A stretch of 64,000 nucleotides of DNA from Isoetes taiwanensis (lineage: Eukaryota > Streptophyta > Lycopodiopsida > Isoetales > Isoetaceae). The stretch covers positions 3,157,090 to 3,221,089 of the forward strand of contig JAJEKV010000055.1 in the NCBI GenBank assembly GCA_021234155.1, written 5' to 3'. The translations under genes and the position numbers were made by a program. Below, one piece after another: positions 34,311 to 47,135 of the stretch. The notes under the pieces were generated by a model, which was given only the letters and a program-made list of their open reading frames with translations, did not search any database and was not told where the DNA came from. Position 1 is the stretch's first letter. The number at the start of each line of letters is the position of its first letter.

Positions 34311-35639
34311 CCGCTTTGTCGAAGATCTTGCACCTAAAATATCTACAGGAAAAAGGTCAAGAGATACAAACACTATACCCAAGAACTTAATCGGACAGGG
34401 GAAATTGACAGGGACCTAGAGAAGATCGTTCTAGAAAGGGAACTTTTTTGATATATATATATATGTATACAGGAAATACACTTTCCAATAAGTTTTGAAT
34501 ATGAAATATACTTTACACCAAACTCTTTCGAATATATATTGTGTTCTTATATCAGCATTATTGGTTCCGTATAATGTATTGTTCTTTTTATATTACGCGG
34601 TATGGTTTGCTATACTTGCAATAATTTGTATGTATATACCGTCAATAATTTAGGTGTCTATAAATACGTATGCATGAAATTGGCAAACCATCGGCTTCGG
34701 CTTCCGCCTTCTGCTTGTTATTATGGCACATTCTATTACCTGCCAGATGAACCACGCAGACCTCTGCAGGTGCCGCGAGCTAGAAATAGAACTTCAGGAT
34801 CGGCTTGATGTCGCTGCTATGAATCCCGGCCCCTACTTCTATCCCCGACAAGACTACACCGCTACCGGCCGAATCGGCATGATTCGGATTAGTTTTTAAA
34901 GTTTATGTTCCACTATAATACGCTATTTATGAAAATAAAATCGCTACCACGCGCGATTTGACCCCTTGAAAATCTCGTTCAGAAGAACTTGCTTGCCGTT
35001 ATTTATTCGTAAAACACTACAATTTCAATGTTTAGATTTCGTTGTCGTCGGTGATTGTACGAATTAATAAGCAATTTCCTACTTTTTATATTGCCAACAT
35101 TCTTTCATAATATGGGTCATTTGGACCGAATATTTGGATGCCCTTGCATTTCAACATAAAATGCATCTTCCTAGCCCGAAAATGAACTCAGTGCAAAAGT
35201 GTGGTTAATTCAATATAATGGTCAATAAATAGCTTATACGGCGCGATTTTGGAATAGACATAATCCCAATTTAATTGAATGATGGTTGTTCTAGGATTTC
35301 GATTGGTTGGGCACAGGGGAAGCATGGTTATATGGGGAGGGATAAATTTGGAAGGGAGGCATGTGGCGCAGGAGCCGCTATGATGCCAGAGATAAGGAAA
35401 GGGCTTTGCCTTGGCGTGGCAGTAGATGGATGGAGGGCAGGGTGTTGAAGCACATTCCACATTTAAAGGTCCTTCAATTGATTAGGATCAGGAACTACTA
35501 GAGTTTGGTTGAGATCTGCAGGCATGGAACATCATTGGAATTTACAATTAGATTAGCAAGTCAAGTAGAGGGTTCAACATCAATATCAATAGTGCTTTCA
35601 GTCTAATCTGCCAAAGTGACTAGCTTAACAATAAATAAA
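34311..35639. other. No gene recognised
   Basis: Contains a (TA)n run near 34452 and one CGCG palindrome (AAAATCGCTACCACGCGCGATTT near 34939). Short frames are not convincing. Confidence 0.35.
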
Positions 35640-36060
35640 TTGAATAGCCAGATCCGTGTCTTAGCGAAGGCTTACCTTTATGTTGAGATTCAGTAGTGAA
35701 ACTTTCTAAGGACTTGGATACAATGGAAGCCAAGTACTCCTTTGAAGGCCCAATTGATATGTGAGCATGTATACCGAGGTTCCTAAAATAGGTCTTAAAA
35801 GGGGAGAAACATGAAATGACAAGGGCTGGAGCTTATGAGAAGTGTGAGGCGGCAACTGCAGAATGTAAAATCCCATTTCTTTGGCTTTCAAGATAGTTTC
35901 AATAGTAATATGGGAGCCATGGCCATCACACAACAGGAGATAGAGTCTGCTAACACTAATCCTTCCAAACACGTTCTTCTTGAAGTGGTCTAACCAAGCA
36001 CAAAGAGAATATCACTAATCCAGGCCGCCATTACGGCTTCTACTTCACATCCCATCAAAA
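35640..36060 (-). pseudogene. DDE (pogo/Tc1-mariner type) transposase remnant
   Basis: On the minus strand, WLDHFKKNVFGRI is followed by LYLLLCDGHGSHITIETI (the D-G-H-x-S-H block with the second catalytic Asp), then GFYILQLPPHTSHKLQPL, typical of DDE_1 endonucleases related to pogo and CENP-B/jerky. After a frame change it continues CFSPFKTYFRNLG and YLASIVSKSLESF. The first catalytic Asp and the DNA-binding domain are not found, and no TIRs are evident. Confidence 0.8.
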
Positions 36061-37179
36061 TATCATCGTCCCCTCATTCTCTTGATTTTCCATCCCGAGT
36101 GGCGGTGAGTGGGCAAACGAGCCACAAAACACCGAAATTTGAGGTCCGTGAGTTCAAGCTTTGAATACAAACGTGAAGCAATCTCTAGCAAAACCACTCC
36201 CGGTCGGCCCATCTAGCTAATTTCTTTATTACTTTTAAGAATTGAATTGAATTGAATTGAGTTGAATTGAATGGTTTTTATTAGTCTACGGAGACTTTAA
36301 TTGAATAGAATAGAATTGATTCATAACTTTTAGATACAAGAATGTCACTTTCGAGACATTCTAGGAAGGAAACAATGATGATAGGTTAATATCTTTGGTA
36401 TACAGGAAGGTCACTTTTGATGTCCATTTCGGGGAGGAAGAAGTGATGATGCCATTGTTGACTCCCCCGAATGGTACCCAAAATGATATTCATGTTACGT
36501 GAAAGCAAGAGTGCAACAAATTCAGGCACCATGTGGCACAATATTACTGAAAGTGGTAAGAATGTTGACCAATACTGCAAGAATGTCGACCTCTATATTG
36601 AGGGCAACATTCTTTAAAAGAATGTATATGACGTGGTGCTACATAATTGGAGGAGAGGGCTAAATTTCTTGCACCGGGCTTTTAGGTTGCCCATAAGCTT
36701 TTCGCACACAACTGTGCTTAACCAGAATATTAAGATAAACATTCTAGATGGGTCTCCTTTTTTATATAACAAGTACACTTTGGAGTTATGTGTTGTCCAA
36801 ATGTCAATATATATTGTGCTCGATACAATGGCAACTAATGTGACTCCTGCAAAAAGTACTTCTAAAGGATACCATCATATGAAGGAAAATTGTAGGTGTT
36901 TACATAAATATGGGAAATGTCAACATGATTGCCATGCCCAAGTATATATTACACATGTAAAAATAAAAGCATTGGGGATAGAAGGATTAGTTAATTGGAC
37001 CACAAGTGTAGCTCATTTTTTTTTGGTGCCAACAAAAGGAAGGAGCGCAACTATTTCCAAACTTGAAGCAACGCGTAAGTAAATGAGCTTTGGTACCATC
37101 TCTCGTGTCCTCAAATGCCCCGACCTCCCCATTTAGAGGATGTGAGATCATATCATATTCATATTGATGTTGGTCGGAA
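36061..37179. other. Mannanase upstream region with retroelement-like tail
   Basis: Around 36240-36325 are (AATTG)n-type repeats and 'tctacggagacttt' beside 'aatagaatagaatt', the reverse complement of the TCTCCGTGGACNNTAAA...CTATTCTATT tails at 37592 and 47578. A 149-codon plus frame (36633-37082) has no family match and ends before the mannanase start, and I treat it as chance. Confidence 0.35.
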
Positions 37180-38753
37180 ATGGCTCTTTTATTCATGTTG
37201 TTGTTTTTGTTGATGAGCCCTTGCTACCACACATTTGTAACGGTTAGCTCAAGTACATTCATTCTTGATCAGACTCCATTCTATGTCAATGGTTTCAATG
37301 CATATTGGATGCCATATTTGGCACTTGAAAATCGCAACATGATCACGAAATTCTTGAAGGAAGCGAAAGAAATCGGGATGAATGTTGCGCGCACGTGGGC
37401 TTTCAACGATGGAGGCTACAATGCAATGCAGACCTTCCTTGGGGAATATAATGAGCAAGCCTTGCAGGTGACCTAAATATAATGTTGTTTCCATGTAATT
37501 CTGATATGTTTTTAGTAGTTTTAATGTCATATATAACTTGGCAGCATTCCTTGGAATATTCATTCTTACACACACATTCATTGATGACTTTCCATAGGCC
37601 AATTGGTCGGCCTGGACGATAAAAACTCTATTCTATTCTATTTAATATGATTAAATATGTTCTTGACCCCTTTTTTTTTTGCTCATCAGGGCCTGGACTT
37701 TGTTGTAGCAGAAGCGTTTAAAAATGGAATCAAACTCATACTTTGCTTTGTCAATAATTATAACGACCTTGGAGGAAGACCCCAGTATGTGAAATGGGCC
37801 CAAGACCTTGGTATTAATGCCACTTCAGATGAGGATTTCTATACAGATGAGACCATCAAACATTTTTATAAGAAATACGTTGAGGTTTTACACTGCCACT
37901 TATTCTTTCCATATGCTGCTCATTCTGATATTGTCTTGTTGCCCATGCAGATGATCTTGACTAGAAATAATACTGTAACTGGAGTAGCTTACAAGGACGA
38001 CCCTGCAATTTTCTCATGGGAGCTCATAAATGAACCCCGCTCTTCTGATTCCTCTGGAGACACTCTTCAGGTGACTAATCATATCGTATATCTTTTCAAA
38101 TGGTACCCATGCATCAAATATTTCTGAAATTTTTCTCGATTTCAGTCTTGGATTTCAGAAATTGCAGCATTTGTGAAGTCCATCGATAACAATCACATGT
38201 TAGAAATTGGACTAGAAGGATTTTACAGTGTTAATAACCCTGGAATCATCAGCCCTGGTAGCTGGAGTGAGGCGCTTGGCACAGATTTCATCAGAAACCA
38301 CCTAATTCCAGATATCGATTTTGCCACAGTGCACATATATCCTGACATATGGTATAAATTCGTGTTTATTTTTATTCGGCAAAATGAAAAACTAGACCAA
38401 GAAAAAGGGTATTTTGCAGGATGCCTGATATGCCATTTGAAAGCCATGTCTCATTTGTGAGTGACTGGATTGAAACGCATGTCCATGATGCTGCAGAGAA
38501 AATAAAAAAGCCTGTTTTGTTTTCAGAATTTGGAAAACTGGGAAAATCTGAAGATGGTAAAAGGGAGATATTATTATCAACGGTATACTCAGGCATCTAT
38601 TCAAGTGCAGGGGGTTTAGTTTGGCAATTATTTGCAGAAGAAATGGATCCTGTTTGGAATGATGGATTTGAAATTGTAGTGTCCAAAGATGTGTCTGTTA
38701 CAAGCATTATTTATGCGCACGGGCCTTCTCAAAAGCCCTCTCAATCTTATTGA
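37180..38753 (+). CDS. Endo-1,4-beta-mannanase (GH5), five exons, intact
   Basis: Secreted hydrolase of beta-1,4-mannan in the cell wall. Exons: 37180-37467, 37690-37884, 37951-38070, 38146-38351, 38420-38753. All introns are GT-AG and the join gives 380 residues without a stop, a little shorter than the usual 400-430. Residues 1-24 are a signal peptide (MALLFMLLFLLMSPCYH). The GH5 domain starts at FILDQTPFYVNGFNAYWMPY. The acid/base Glu is in FSWELINEPR (exon 3) and the nucleophile Glu in KPVLFSEFGK (exon 5). GGLVWQLF near the end is the conserved late strand. Start: first ATG before the signal peptide. It differs clearly from the intronless pair at 13204 and 56781 and is the best-preserved gene in the window. 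Intron 1 carries a short retroelement-like tail at 37592-37640. Confidence 0.93.
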
Positions 38754-38929
38754 AAAGCACACTAGTAGAACCAAAATTTTGATGAATATCACAGACTGAT
38801 TAATACAATTCTTTTTGCTATAATTCTTGTGTGTATGCTTTGATTGCATACGAGTTAATCTTGGGTTAAATAGTGTCCCTCCCAATTTAATTCAATCAAC
38901 ACAATTCAATATTGAGGTCTTTTTACACG

Positions 38930-39110
38930 ACATACCACACCATTTTACACTATAGGGTGCATTTTGCCACACTAACACACACTAGTCTAGAAATTCCACA
39001 AAATATGATCACTTTGAATACGATTGGCCAACAAATGGTGTTATATTTTATGGCGGGCAAAGTTACTTGGTATGAAATACAATTCCATTATTTTTTAGAA
39101 GTGAGAAGGT
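38930..39110. repeat. Dispersed repeat related to 1-520
   Basis: Shares order of blocks with 1-93/422-490 (tactag..., gatcactttgaatacgattggcc, ttatattttatggcggg, ggtatgaaatac) but lacks the MITE and most of the hairpin symmetry. Confidence 0.5.
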
Positions 39111-39450
39111 AAGGTTATCGGTCTAGCTAAGGCTGATAACCAAAAATACGTGGCCGAGGCTGTACGTCCGAGGCCAGGTATTTGGCACGTAAGGCCGAGG
39201 CCGAGTCTGTACGTGTTTGATAACTGCCGAGGCCCGTTAGGGCCGAGGCGGTTATCAAAAGTGACATCAGAAGCGACGATCCGATAACCGCCTTATCGGT
39301 CTTATCTGCGTTAAAATTTGTCATTACTGGAGGAGTACTGATAATTAATTATCATCACTCCTCTAGTACTGATAACTAGTTATCGCGATCGAGGAGAGAT
39401 GATAACTCCAAGATCGATAACTAGTTATCGCGACTTTCTAGTAATGATAT
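39108..39450. repeat. Cluster of GATAAC/GTTATC palindromes and GGCCGAGG repeats
   Basis: About nine GATAAC or GTTATC boxes in 340 bp, including the palindromes GATAACTAGTTATCGCGA (39369 and 39415) and TGATAATTAATTATCA (39339), and GGCCGAGG repeated between 39151 and 39250. No gene. It may be the end of an unknown DNA element. Confidence 0.6.
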
Positions 39451-39754
39451 GCAAAAAAAAATGACTCTCCCTTTACATACAAGAGGCCGATAAGGAACCT
39501 AAGCGAACTTAAATGATTGCCCCTTCCCCTTGCCCCTCTTCTCCCTTGCCCCTCTTCTCCCCCTTTCTCACTCCCCGCCTTCCCCTTCTCCTCCCCCTTT
39601 CGATCTCACCTCGCTCAACTTTCTCAACTATTTATTTGGAAATTCTGTAAGAAAATATTATGAACCAGTCCTTGTTATATGATGTGAAATTTTGATGTCA
39701 ATATGAGTCCCATTTTCAGTCCGAGTCCCAAAATTCAAGATTTGTCCCACTTTA

Positions 39755-41994
39755 ATTAAATACGACTTATGGATTTTCAGAAGGCCTATGACTCCCTTAG
39801 ATGGGAAGGTTTGCAAGAGGTCATGAATGAAATACATGGGTTTCCAAAGTGAATTCATTGCTCTCTCTATGGGCATGAACAAGTTTGCCTCTGCCTTGGT
39901 GCTTGTGAATAGTGAGCCTTCAGGTCTCTTTCATCTCTGAAAAGGAATAAGGCAAGGATGTCCATTAGCTCCTTATCTGTTTGTGATTATGGCTAGCCTT
40001 CTTACTAAAATGGTCAACTTCAAAGTAGAAGAAGGTGCAATGTCCGGACTTGCCTCTTCCATGTCAAGGTGGGAAGCTTACAATTATGCAAAGATGCGAT
40101 GACACCTTCATGTTCTTAGGTTTGATCACAATAGTTTCCAATCCTTCCATGATATTCTAGTTGCATTTAAGGATATGTCGGGCATTGAACTCAATGCCAA
40201 CAAATGTTCTACTTTATGGGCTCTTGAAGGGATATTGATCCATGTGCTAAAGGGCTTGGTTTCCTATGGGCAAGAGGGAGAGACTGTTAAGCTCTTGGGT
40301 CTTCCACTATCTCTTTCGGATAGCATGAAGGGCCTGTGGTCTCCAATCTTAGACAGACTCAAAAAGAAAATGGGAATGTGGTCCGTAAAGAGACTATCAA
40401 TCTCTGGTAGAGTTACGGTGGGCCAATGTCAGCCTTTTGTTGGCTCACATATCTACTTCTCATCAGTGATAGTAGCTCAAAAAAGTATATACAATCAGAT
40501 ACATATCATTATTGGGAAGTTTATTTGGGGAGGCAATGCAAGGTGGCATGGTCAAAGCTATGCCGGGATAAGAGAGATGGCGGGTTAGGATGCAGGGACC
40601 CTTTTATACAGGCACAGGCACTTGCAACTAAATTTGTTTGGGCGATACATAATGACTCTTCCCCAGCCATGATCTTCGTTAAACACTGGCTCGAGCAATG
40701 TAAGCTCAAACATAAGCCATCACTTCCTAGGGACGAACTAGGGGCCTTCTTCTATGATGCTAAACTAGCTCCCGATACCTCCCCGATGATGAGAAGGGTA
40801 CTCCAGGCCTGGATGAAGGTTCTATCGGTATGCTCCCCAGCTGATATTCCTAATGAGGCTGGAAATATCAGTATCTTTTGGAATACACAAGTTTGGAAAA
40901 GGGAAGGTCTCCCTTTGGCCTTGGTCCATCCCCGCATATTTGGCAAATGGAGAGAACAGGGAATTTAGTATCTACAACATTTATGGATGAATGGCAGATG
41001 GATATCCTGGACTAGATTCAAGTACAATGTACAAAGGGCAGGGGAAGGAGATAGAAAGGTATTACGTGAGATTCTAGGTAATATCAAAGATTGCTCCAAA
41101 GTTCCGGGCCCAAGAAGTATGGTGGTGTGTTCGTATGAAAGGTACCGTGGGTGGCGAGTATCTATCGCATTGTGTGGTGATGAGACTCCACTAACAAAGC
41201 AGAGGTCGATGGGGTAACAACTACGCTAAGCTTTTCCTATCTAATTCATGGAAATCTATCTGCTCAAAGAAACTTCAGTTCTTTAGGTGGAGTTCGCTCC
41301 AAGGTCTCAGCACTAAATGGGTTCTACTTCGGAAAGGGATTGTGGCTGATGATATGTGCCCGTTGGGTAGCCAATCATGTGAGTTTCCCCGATCTTAGGG
41401 ATAGAGCTGGCCCATCTTGTATGGTCCGAGCTGCTCATTAGAACTGATAAATGTATAATTACTGCTCCTTGACCAATGTAGCACTTTGGGAGGCAATGTA
41501 TGTGATGTGGCATTAGGGGAGCAGCTACTTCAATGGGCAAAACTTAAGAACCTCTTTAACATGGAAGTGGCTCTAATGGCCTTGTCCCACCATAGAAAGA
41601 TAGGGATGGCGTACAATAAACAGTTGGATAGAGTTGGTAAATTGGAAGGATTCTACAGCTACTTCAGATGTCAATGGATGGATGAGGAAGATCCAGCCCC
41701 TACATATGGCGGTGGGATCCACACTCTTGGTAACTAAGTATCTTTTACGCCCTGAAACCTTGTGGTGTGTGGAAACCGGATTTGCCCACTCTATACTACC
41801 TGCCTCTGCGGAGAAGATGGTGATATTTCCCTATAGTACTCACATGCAGGGAAGAAGAGCAAGTACTCCAGTAGTACATTCACCCCTAGTCTGATGGGCA
41901 AGTAATATACAACTTTTCTGTCTGTCCCATTGATGGGGCTCTTTGTAAATTTTCTATCTACAATAATAATATACTCCTACCTCCCCCAAAAAAA
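39755..41994 (+). mobile_element. 5'-truncated L1-like LINE
   Basis: It starts inside the reverse transcriptase: MDFQKAYDSLRWEGLQEV (39769), then GIRQGCPLAPYLFV (39945-39990), a DDT-type remnant of the YADD active site (about 40098), and thumb/connection sequence in open frames 40175-40588 and 40426-40968 (KLLGLPLSLSDSMKGLW, then KVAWSKLCRDKRDGGLG). The Cys/His end is weak. 3' end: 'ctttgtaaattttctatctacaataataatata' then AAAAAAA at 41988-41994. Multiple frame breaks; not active. Confidence 0.85.
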
Positions 41995-43430
41995 GGTGTC
42001 ACGCATCGAGGGGTTGCCCTCGCCCATGGGTAAAGTGGCTTAAATCAAACCGTATGGAATCAAAATTTCTACTTCAGACCCCCCACCATATCTATCGACT
42101 CAATATTTAAATTAAACTAGACCCCACTAATCAAACATTTTTGGATGTCAGGTCTCAGGCACATTGAGATTGAATACAACTGGTGACAATAAGGTCGTGA
42201 AGCATGCAATGCTTGCAACAAGGTAGTGTCAGATAGTCTCTCAAAGACACGCAAGGGAATCAATCAGATTGTATGTTGCCAGCCGGTGTCATATTGCAGT
42301 TGTGAAATAGAAGCTAGGAATGCTCCTGATAGAGACAAGGCCTGAAACCATTGGAATTTCCGCAGTGACCATCACAATAGCTGGCTGCAAACTAACCATC
42401 AAAAGAGCTTCAGAACATACATAGATTACACATTTGTTAATCTCTTCTAATGCCAGAGATCCACGGTTTTTTAATATTAGGAACTAATGCTCTTGATGAG
42501 GAGAGCAACTTGAGCCTCATAAGTGAGGATCTATCGTGATCTTCTCCATAAAAGAATTAAGCCCCATGCCCAACTCATGCTCGAATTCCTTGTAGGCGGT
42601 TCTAAGTGAATCGCACCTGTTGTAACAACAAAATAATTTTTTAGAGTTAAATCACATTGATATCAGATTATTGATTGTGAACTTCTAGAATTGCAAATCG
42701 CTCTAAATGGGCGATCCCGATATTCATTGTTTTGGTTCTAAGAAGAGAAAATTTAAAACAAAGAATAGACAAAAATAAACATGCTAAATCATCTTACCAT
42801 GTGATGGATCTCGATTTCTACGAAGGCGAGCTTGGATGAAGAAGGATATAGCTGCTGCTGCATCAATTATACCCTATAACATGTTGCCTCATAAAATAAC
42901 TTTTGAAGGTGCTCTAGTCACTGTTTCAGACTGGCAAAAGGAATGCAACAATGCCCAAATCCGTCAGCAAGACAGCAGATCAACTTTGGCCCAAGATTTT
43001 GGGGGCGAATTGGGATCCACAATTTTAACATCGAGACAAAATGATCTAGTTCAAAGACCAATACCCATGAACAGGAGTCATCCTTAGTCAAGTAGCCTTT
43101 CTGCTGAAGTCCTATTCCCTCTACAAATTGTTCTCCATCCCAGGCTCTTATCTTATCTTCATTTTGTACTTGATGGACTTCTTAATTGACACGGGAGCAT
43201 AGAGCCCCTCCAGATAAGCCAATATCGCATTAATGTGCTTGTCTACTAACATCTAAGACATCACCGGCTTTTTGCTTGCCATCTCCATACTTTCTACAAG
43301 AGCCAAGCATAGGTGGAAATGGCATAATCAGGGTGGAAATGGCGCATCAGAATAAAGTCTTGAATAAAGTCTTGTCTTGATCGATGGGTTGATCACGATA
43401 CCAAAGCTTACATCTACAACTTTTCGAAGA
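41995..43430. other. No recognised gene
   Basis: An 83-codon plus frame at 42836-43087 (MKKDIAAAASIIPY) looks moderately protein-like but unrecognised. The rest shows nothing I can name. Confidence 0.3.
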
Positions 43431-43610
43431 AAATGCCCCTCATGGGCATAGCCATCTATGATTGCATTCCACCTAAACAACATTATGATTAGGCATGTTC
43501 TTAAAGATTTGAAGGGCCTCCTCAAGCAGCCCTTGTTGCGTATACGATGAAATGAAAGCAGTCCAGGAGATGACATTTTGGTTCAGGCATTCTTTGAAAC
43601 AGTTGGAGGG
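43430..43610 (-). pseudogene. PPR fragment
   Basis: On the minus strand: NVISWTAFISSYTQQGLLEEA, then LQIFKNMPNHN, then after a one-base shift WNAIIDGYAHEG. These are about two PLS-class PPR motifs, probably RNA-binding organelle-targeted in the intact relative. No continuation on either side. Confidence 0.7.
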
Positions 43611-43739
43611 CCACACCGGTTAGCCGGTTTCAAAGTGGCTGCCCAGAAACAACGGCCACCGCTAGTTTACACCCTATAGGAGGTTTTGAGCAGTCATTAG
43701 CATATTCTGAGCATATACTGGCACATACCAAGAATATGC

Positions 43740-43800
43740 CATAAACCCACATCAACAAGGGCTTGCCCCCCTAGGGGCAGCCCAAAAATGTTATCCCACT
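43740..43800. repeat. Hairpin repeat TTGCCCCC-TAGGGGCA (copy 1)
   Basis: 'gggcttgcccccctaggggcagccc' with upstream 'aatatgccataaacccacatcaacaa'. The same arrangement occurs at 47350-47405 ('gatatgccaaaaacccaaaaaaacaa' then 'gggtttgcccccttaggggcaaccc'). Family not identified. Confidence 0.6.
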
Positions 43801-44819
43801 TGGCGTCATGCCTACTTGTACATAAAGTGTGTATATAATAAAAGTATCCTAGCGTGCATAATTTTCTATTCTTTGTTGTCATGCATGTTCATAAGACCTT
43901 AGCTTCCTTCTTGAGTGCTTCCTTCTCCTGATCTTTCTAAGCAAGAGCCAATTCAAGATCCCAATCAAGATTTTGCATATATCATGACTTTACAAAACCA
44001 TTTTGCTTTTCCTAATCAATGGACTTAACAAGATACGGCTTATAGGGTGAACATGATTGTTCGCTTCACACGCTCAAACACAAACATGATTGTTCACTTC
44101 ACACGCCAAACACAAACAAATGTGGTGATAAGACTCTTGCAAGCCTAGAAAAAGAAAGCCACCATGAAATTCATTTTTGAAGTTATCTCAGAAGAAATCA
44201 ATATGCCATACCTACGATGTCTCCTTTGGATAAGGGATCAAAACAATCACGCATTCTCCTATCAGCGCCAAGTAGAAGTCGCCACTTCCTTTTTGAATGG
44301 AAGACCTGAAATAAACCGTAAGATAAGAAACTTCAAGATCGCCAAATCTTGAATTTAAGGCTATGCCAAATCTTATAACCATCTCACACTTACCTCTACA
44401 AACACAATCTTTATCCTAGTCGCCTCCAAACCTAACAAAATTCCTCCTCGACACTCATGGAATGGGAGAATGATAAGTTGCCACACTTCTTCCGAGATAC
44501 CCATGTCCAGACATTCATATACTCAAGCTTTCATCTATAACCACAAAGAAAAGATAGATCATATCTTACTAAATTGGGATGCAATTTTATAATCTCATCG
44601 CAAAAGAAACATCGGCAATTGAAGATGTTCAAATTGATATGAGAACTAGCAGGCTTCAGGGATGGAGGCACTCCAAAAGCCATCTTTCATGTGATTCTTT
44701 CTTTGCACTAGTTTTTTCCTTCCTTTTCTAACTTTCTTGGTTGTTGATCTAGAAATTTCAAAATCCCACGCCCAAGAGAAGCTAAGCCAATGTTAACTTA
44801 CAAGTGGGAAAGCTAAAAT
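43801..44819. other. No recognised gene
   Basis: Repeated 'aacatgattgttc.cttcacacgc' at 44050 and 44084. Otherwise no structure that I can interpret. Confidence 0.35.
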
Positions 44820-46620
44820 TGCAAGAATGTGCCGGCATCCTAATAGCATTCATAATCCCTCATCATATTCCTCATTTGAATGGCATCGCCAAGTGACCAA
44901 ATAAAGCATAGATGTCCGACAAGAATACACATATGGGGCGCGTAGCACTCGCTCCAACCAGAAGATACTTAGTGATGCTTAGCCAGCCCAGACATCAACA
45001 ACAAATCTACAGCCCCAAGCAAGGTCGTCCATGAATTTGCATCGTTCTTGTTGTAAACGTTTCAAAGAAAGATTCTCGCTTCTTCCAACCACCCCACCTT
45101 TCCAAGGAGGTCGCTATGCAATTACAAAGGTCCATAGTTGGTTTTACGTTATAATTGTAAAACATTGAGAAAAAAAATTACAACCTTCATCCATGAGCCC
45201 AAAGATGGCAAAGATGCGTAAAAGCAAACTACTATAAGTGACCTCGTTAGGGCAAAGACACCTTCTAGTTGCATCCGCTTAAAGATGCAGAGTGCCTCTC
45301 TCTCTCGCTGACCATGCCGGCATATGTTTGCAATTAATGTGATTCCACGAAATGACACCCCTTTATGCATAGTTTGAAACGTGATGCTTGCATCCTTCAG
45401 TTCCCACATTTTGAATACATGTGAATAATTACATTATCTACAAGCTCGACATGTATCCGGATCGAATTACACTTGTATGCATCAACTTCCCTTGAGTTAA
45501 CGCCCAGCCTTTAGTGCATGCCTCAATAACTTTAACAAATGTGACCTCATCCGCTTCAGCCCTTGATTACACATCCTCTTATATAGTTCTAATACTTCCT
45601 CTAGATGTCCATAGCCGAATAAACACCAATTAATGTGTTCCATGAAACAACATCTCGTGTTGGCATTTGTTCAAAAAGCTTATGAACCTGGTCAATATCT
45701 CCTTCTTGTGAATATGCCATCATCATTGTATTCCATGACACCAGTGTCATGTGTCGGCATTTGATTAAAGAGCTTCGAGCTCTTTCAAGGTCTCCATGCC
45801 GAGTACATGCTGCAAGCATGGCATTCCAAGAAACCACATCCCAATATGGCATTTCTCTAAAGGTTTTGTAAGCATTCTCAAGCTGTCCATGCCGGGCATA
45901 TGCAAGAATCATGGCATTCCGTGTCACAAAGATTTGATATGGTGTGTTCTCATAAAACTTAATAGCTTTCTAGGTCCCCATGCCGGGCATAAGCCACAAC
46001 CATCGTGTTCCAAGAAACAAGATCCTTTTCGTGAATTTGTTGAAACAATTTGCACGCCTTCTCAAGGTCGCCTTTTTGAGCATAACCTCGCAGCAATGCA
46101 TTCCATGAGAAAACATTCCATTGTGGCATTTTCTCAAAATATCGGCGGGTCAGATCAATTCCTCCTTGTTGTATGAAACCAAAAAGCATTGACGCCCATG
46201 AAACTACATCGCCGAGGCATTTCATGGAAGAGTTGGCATGCCTCCATCATATGCCCATATTGAGTATAAGCACCAAGCATCATATTCCATGAATAACTAT
46301 TCCTATTTGGTATATTGTCAAAAACTTGCCCTCGGCATCATCCAAAGCTCCACATTTTCCATACATCCGAATGAGATGGTTCCCTAAAAACTTATCTCCA
46401 TTTAGGCCTCTTTTCAATAATGTAATTATGAATATGCTTACCATCTTTTATTGACTTTGCATTGCCACATTTCTGCAAAGAAAGAAGCGATACTATCTAT
46501 ATCCATGTTCCCATCGAACTTCTCATCCAATCCTCGCAGCTTTTGTGGCTTTTGTCCCTTAATCGAATCCGACTTACTGCTCCGGCTCATTCTTAACTTC
46601 ATAGACATTTTGTTCGAAAA
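44820..46620 (-). pseudogene. PLS-class PPR protein with E-like C-terminus
   Basis: PPR proteins of this class bind organellar RNA and often select editing sites. Minus-strand motifs in order: NHLIRMYGKCGALDDA (about 46380), SYSWNMMLGAYTQYGHM, DVVSWASMLFGFIQQG, NVFSWNALLRGYAQKGDLEKA, DLVSWNTMVVAYARHGDLE, RNAMILAYARHGQLENAY, DVVSWNAMLAACTRHGDLE, LVSWNTMMMAYSQEGDID, DVVSWNTLIGVYS, then after a gap REREALCIFKRMQLEG (about 45285), WTTLLGAVD (about 45020) and RNMMRDY (about 44860), which fits an E motif. No DYW domain is seen. About six frame breaks. The N-terminus is near 46620, with no clear transit peptide. Confidence 0.85.
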
Positions 46621-47049
46621 AAACTGCAGATGAGGTAAGATGTGCTAGAGACATTACATCTCCTCTTCCAGTTGGATCCTAGACATTTCAAATTTTGAAT
46701 TTTGAAATTAAGAATCACTTCAATTCCTAGAAAGACCCCGTGTACATAACGGTGAGAGGTGGAATGAAATTGTTGATCGCCCCCGAACCAAGCGCCAATG
46801 CCTCATTCTAGTTTCTTCTCAGCTATCCCCTACTTTCTTCTCTCTCTATCCCCTGACACTGGTAGCCAACATCTTTTTTTGGCATGTGCTCTGGTTCTTG
46901 AATTGCAAATTTATAACAAAAACATTAATTTCCAAGATCTATTGCTTAATGATAGATTGTGTCACTAATATTTCTCAACTAAAACTGTAAATGAATTGTA
47001 AGATTGAATCAAATATGTTAATTTTGAACATAACAGTATAGTTAAAGTG

Positions 47050-47135
47050 GACTAGGCTTTGTAGTAATAGAATACCCAATTTGAACTCGTTCGGCAAAGA
47101 AAAACAAGGTGCTCTTCCAACTGACGAGCAGTGGA
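47050..47135 (-). other. tRNA-like remnant
   Basis: On the minus strand 'tgctcgtcagttggaagagca' resembles a tRNA D-arm/A-box, and 'gagttcaaattggg' about 35 nt later resembles the T-arm/B-box. The anticodon stem does not pair, so this is not a working tRNA. It could be a decayed tRNA or the head of a SINE. Confidence 0.3.

Noticed and set aside
35188-35460. 90-codon minus frame (MECASTPCPPSIYCH)
   Set aside because: No family match; next to but out of register with the DDE transposase remnant.
36633-37082. 149-codon frame upstream of the mannanase as a separate gene
   Set aside because: No recognisable domain, and it occupies the expected promoter of an intact gene.
47050-47135. Functional tRNA gene on the minus strand
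   Set aside because: D-arm-like and T-arm-like pieces are present, but the anticodon stem does not pair and the acceptor stem cannot be closed.
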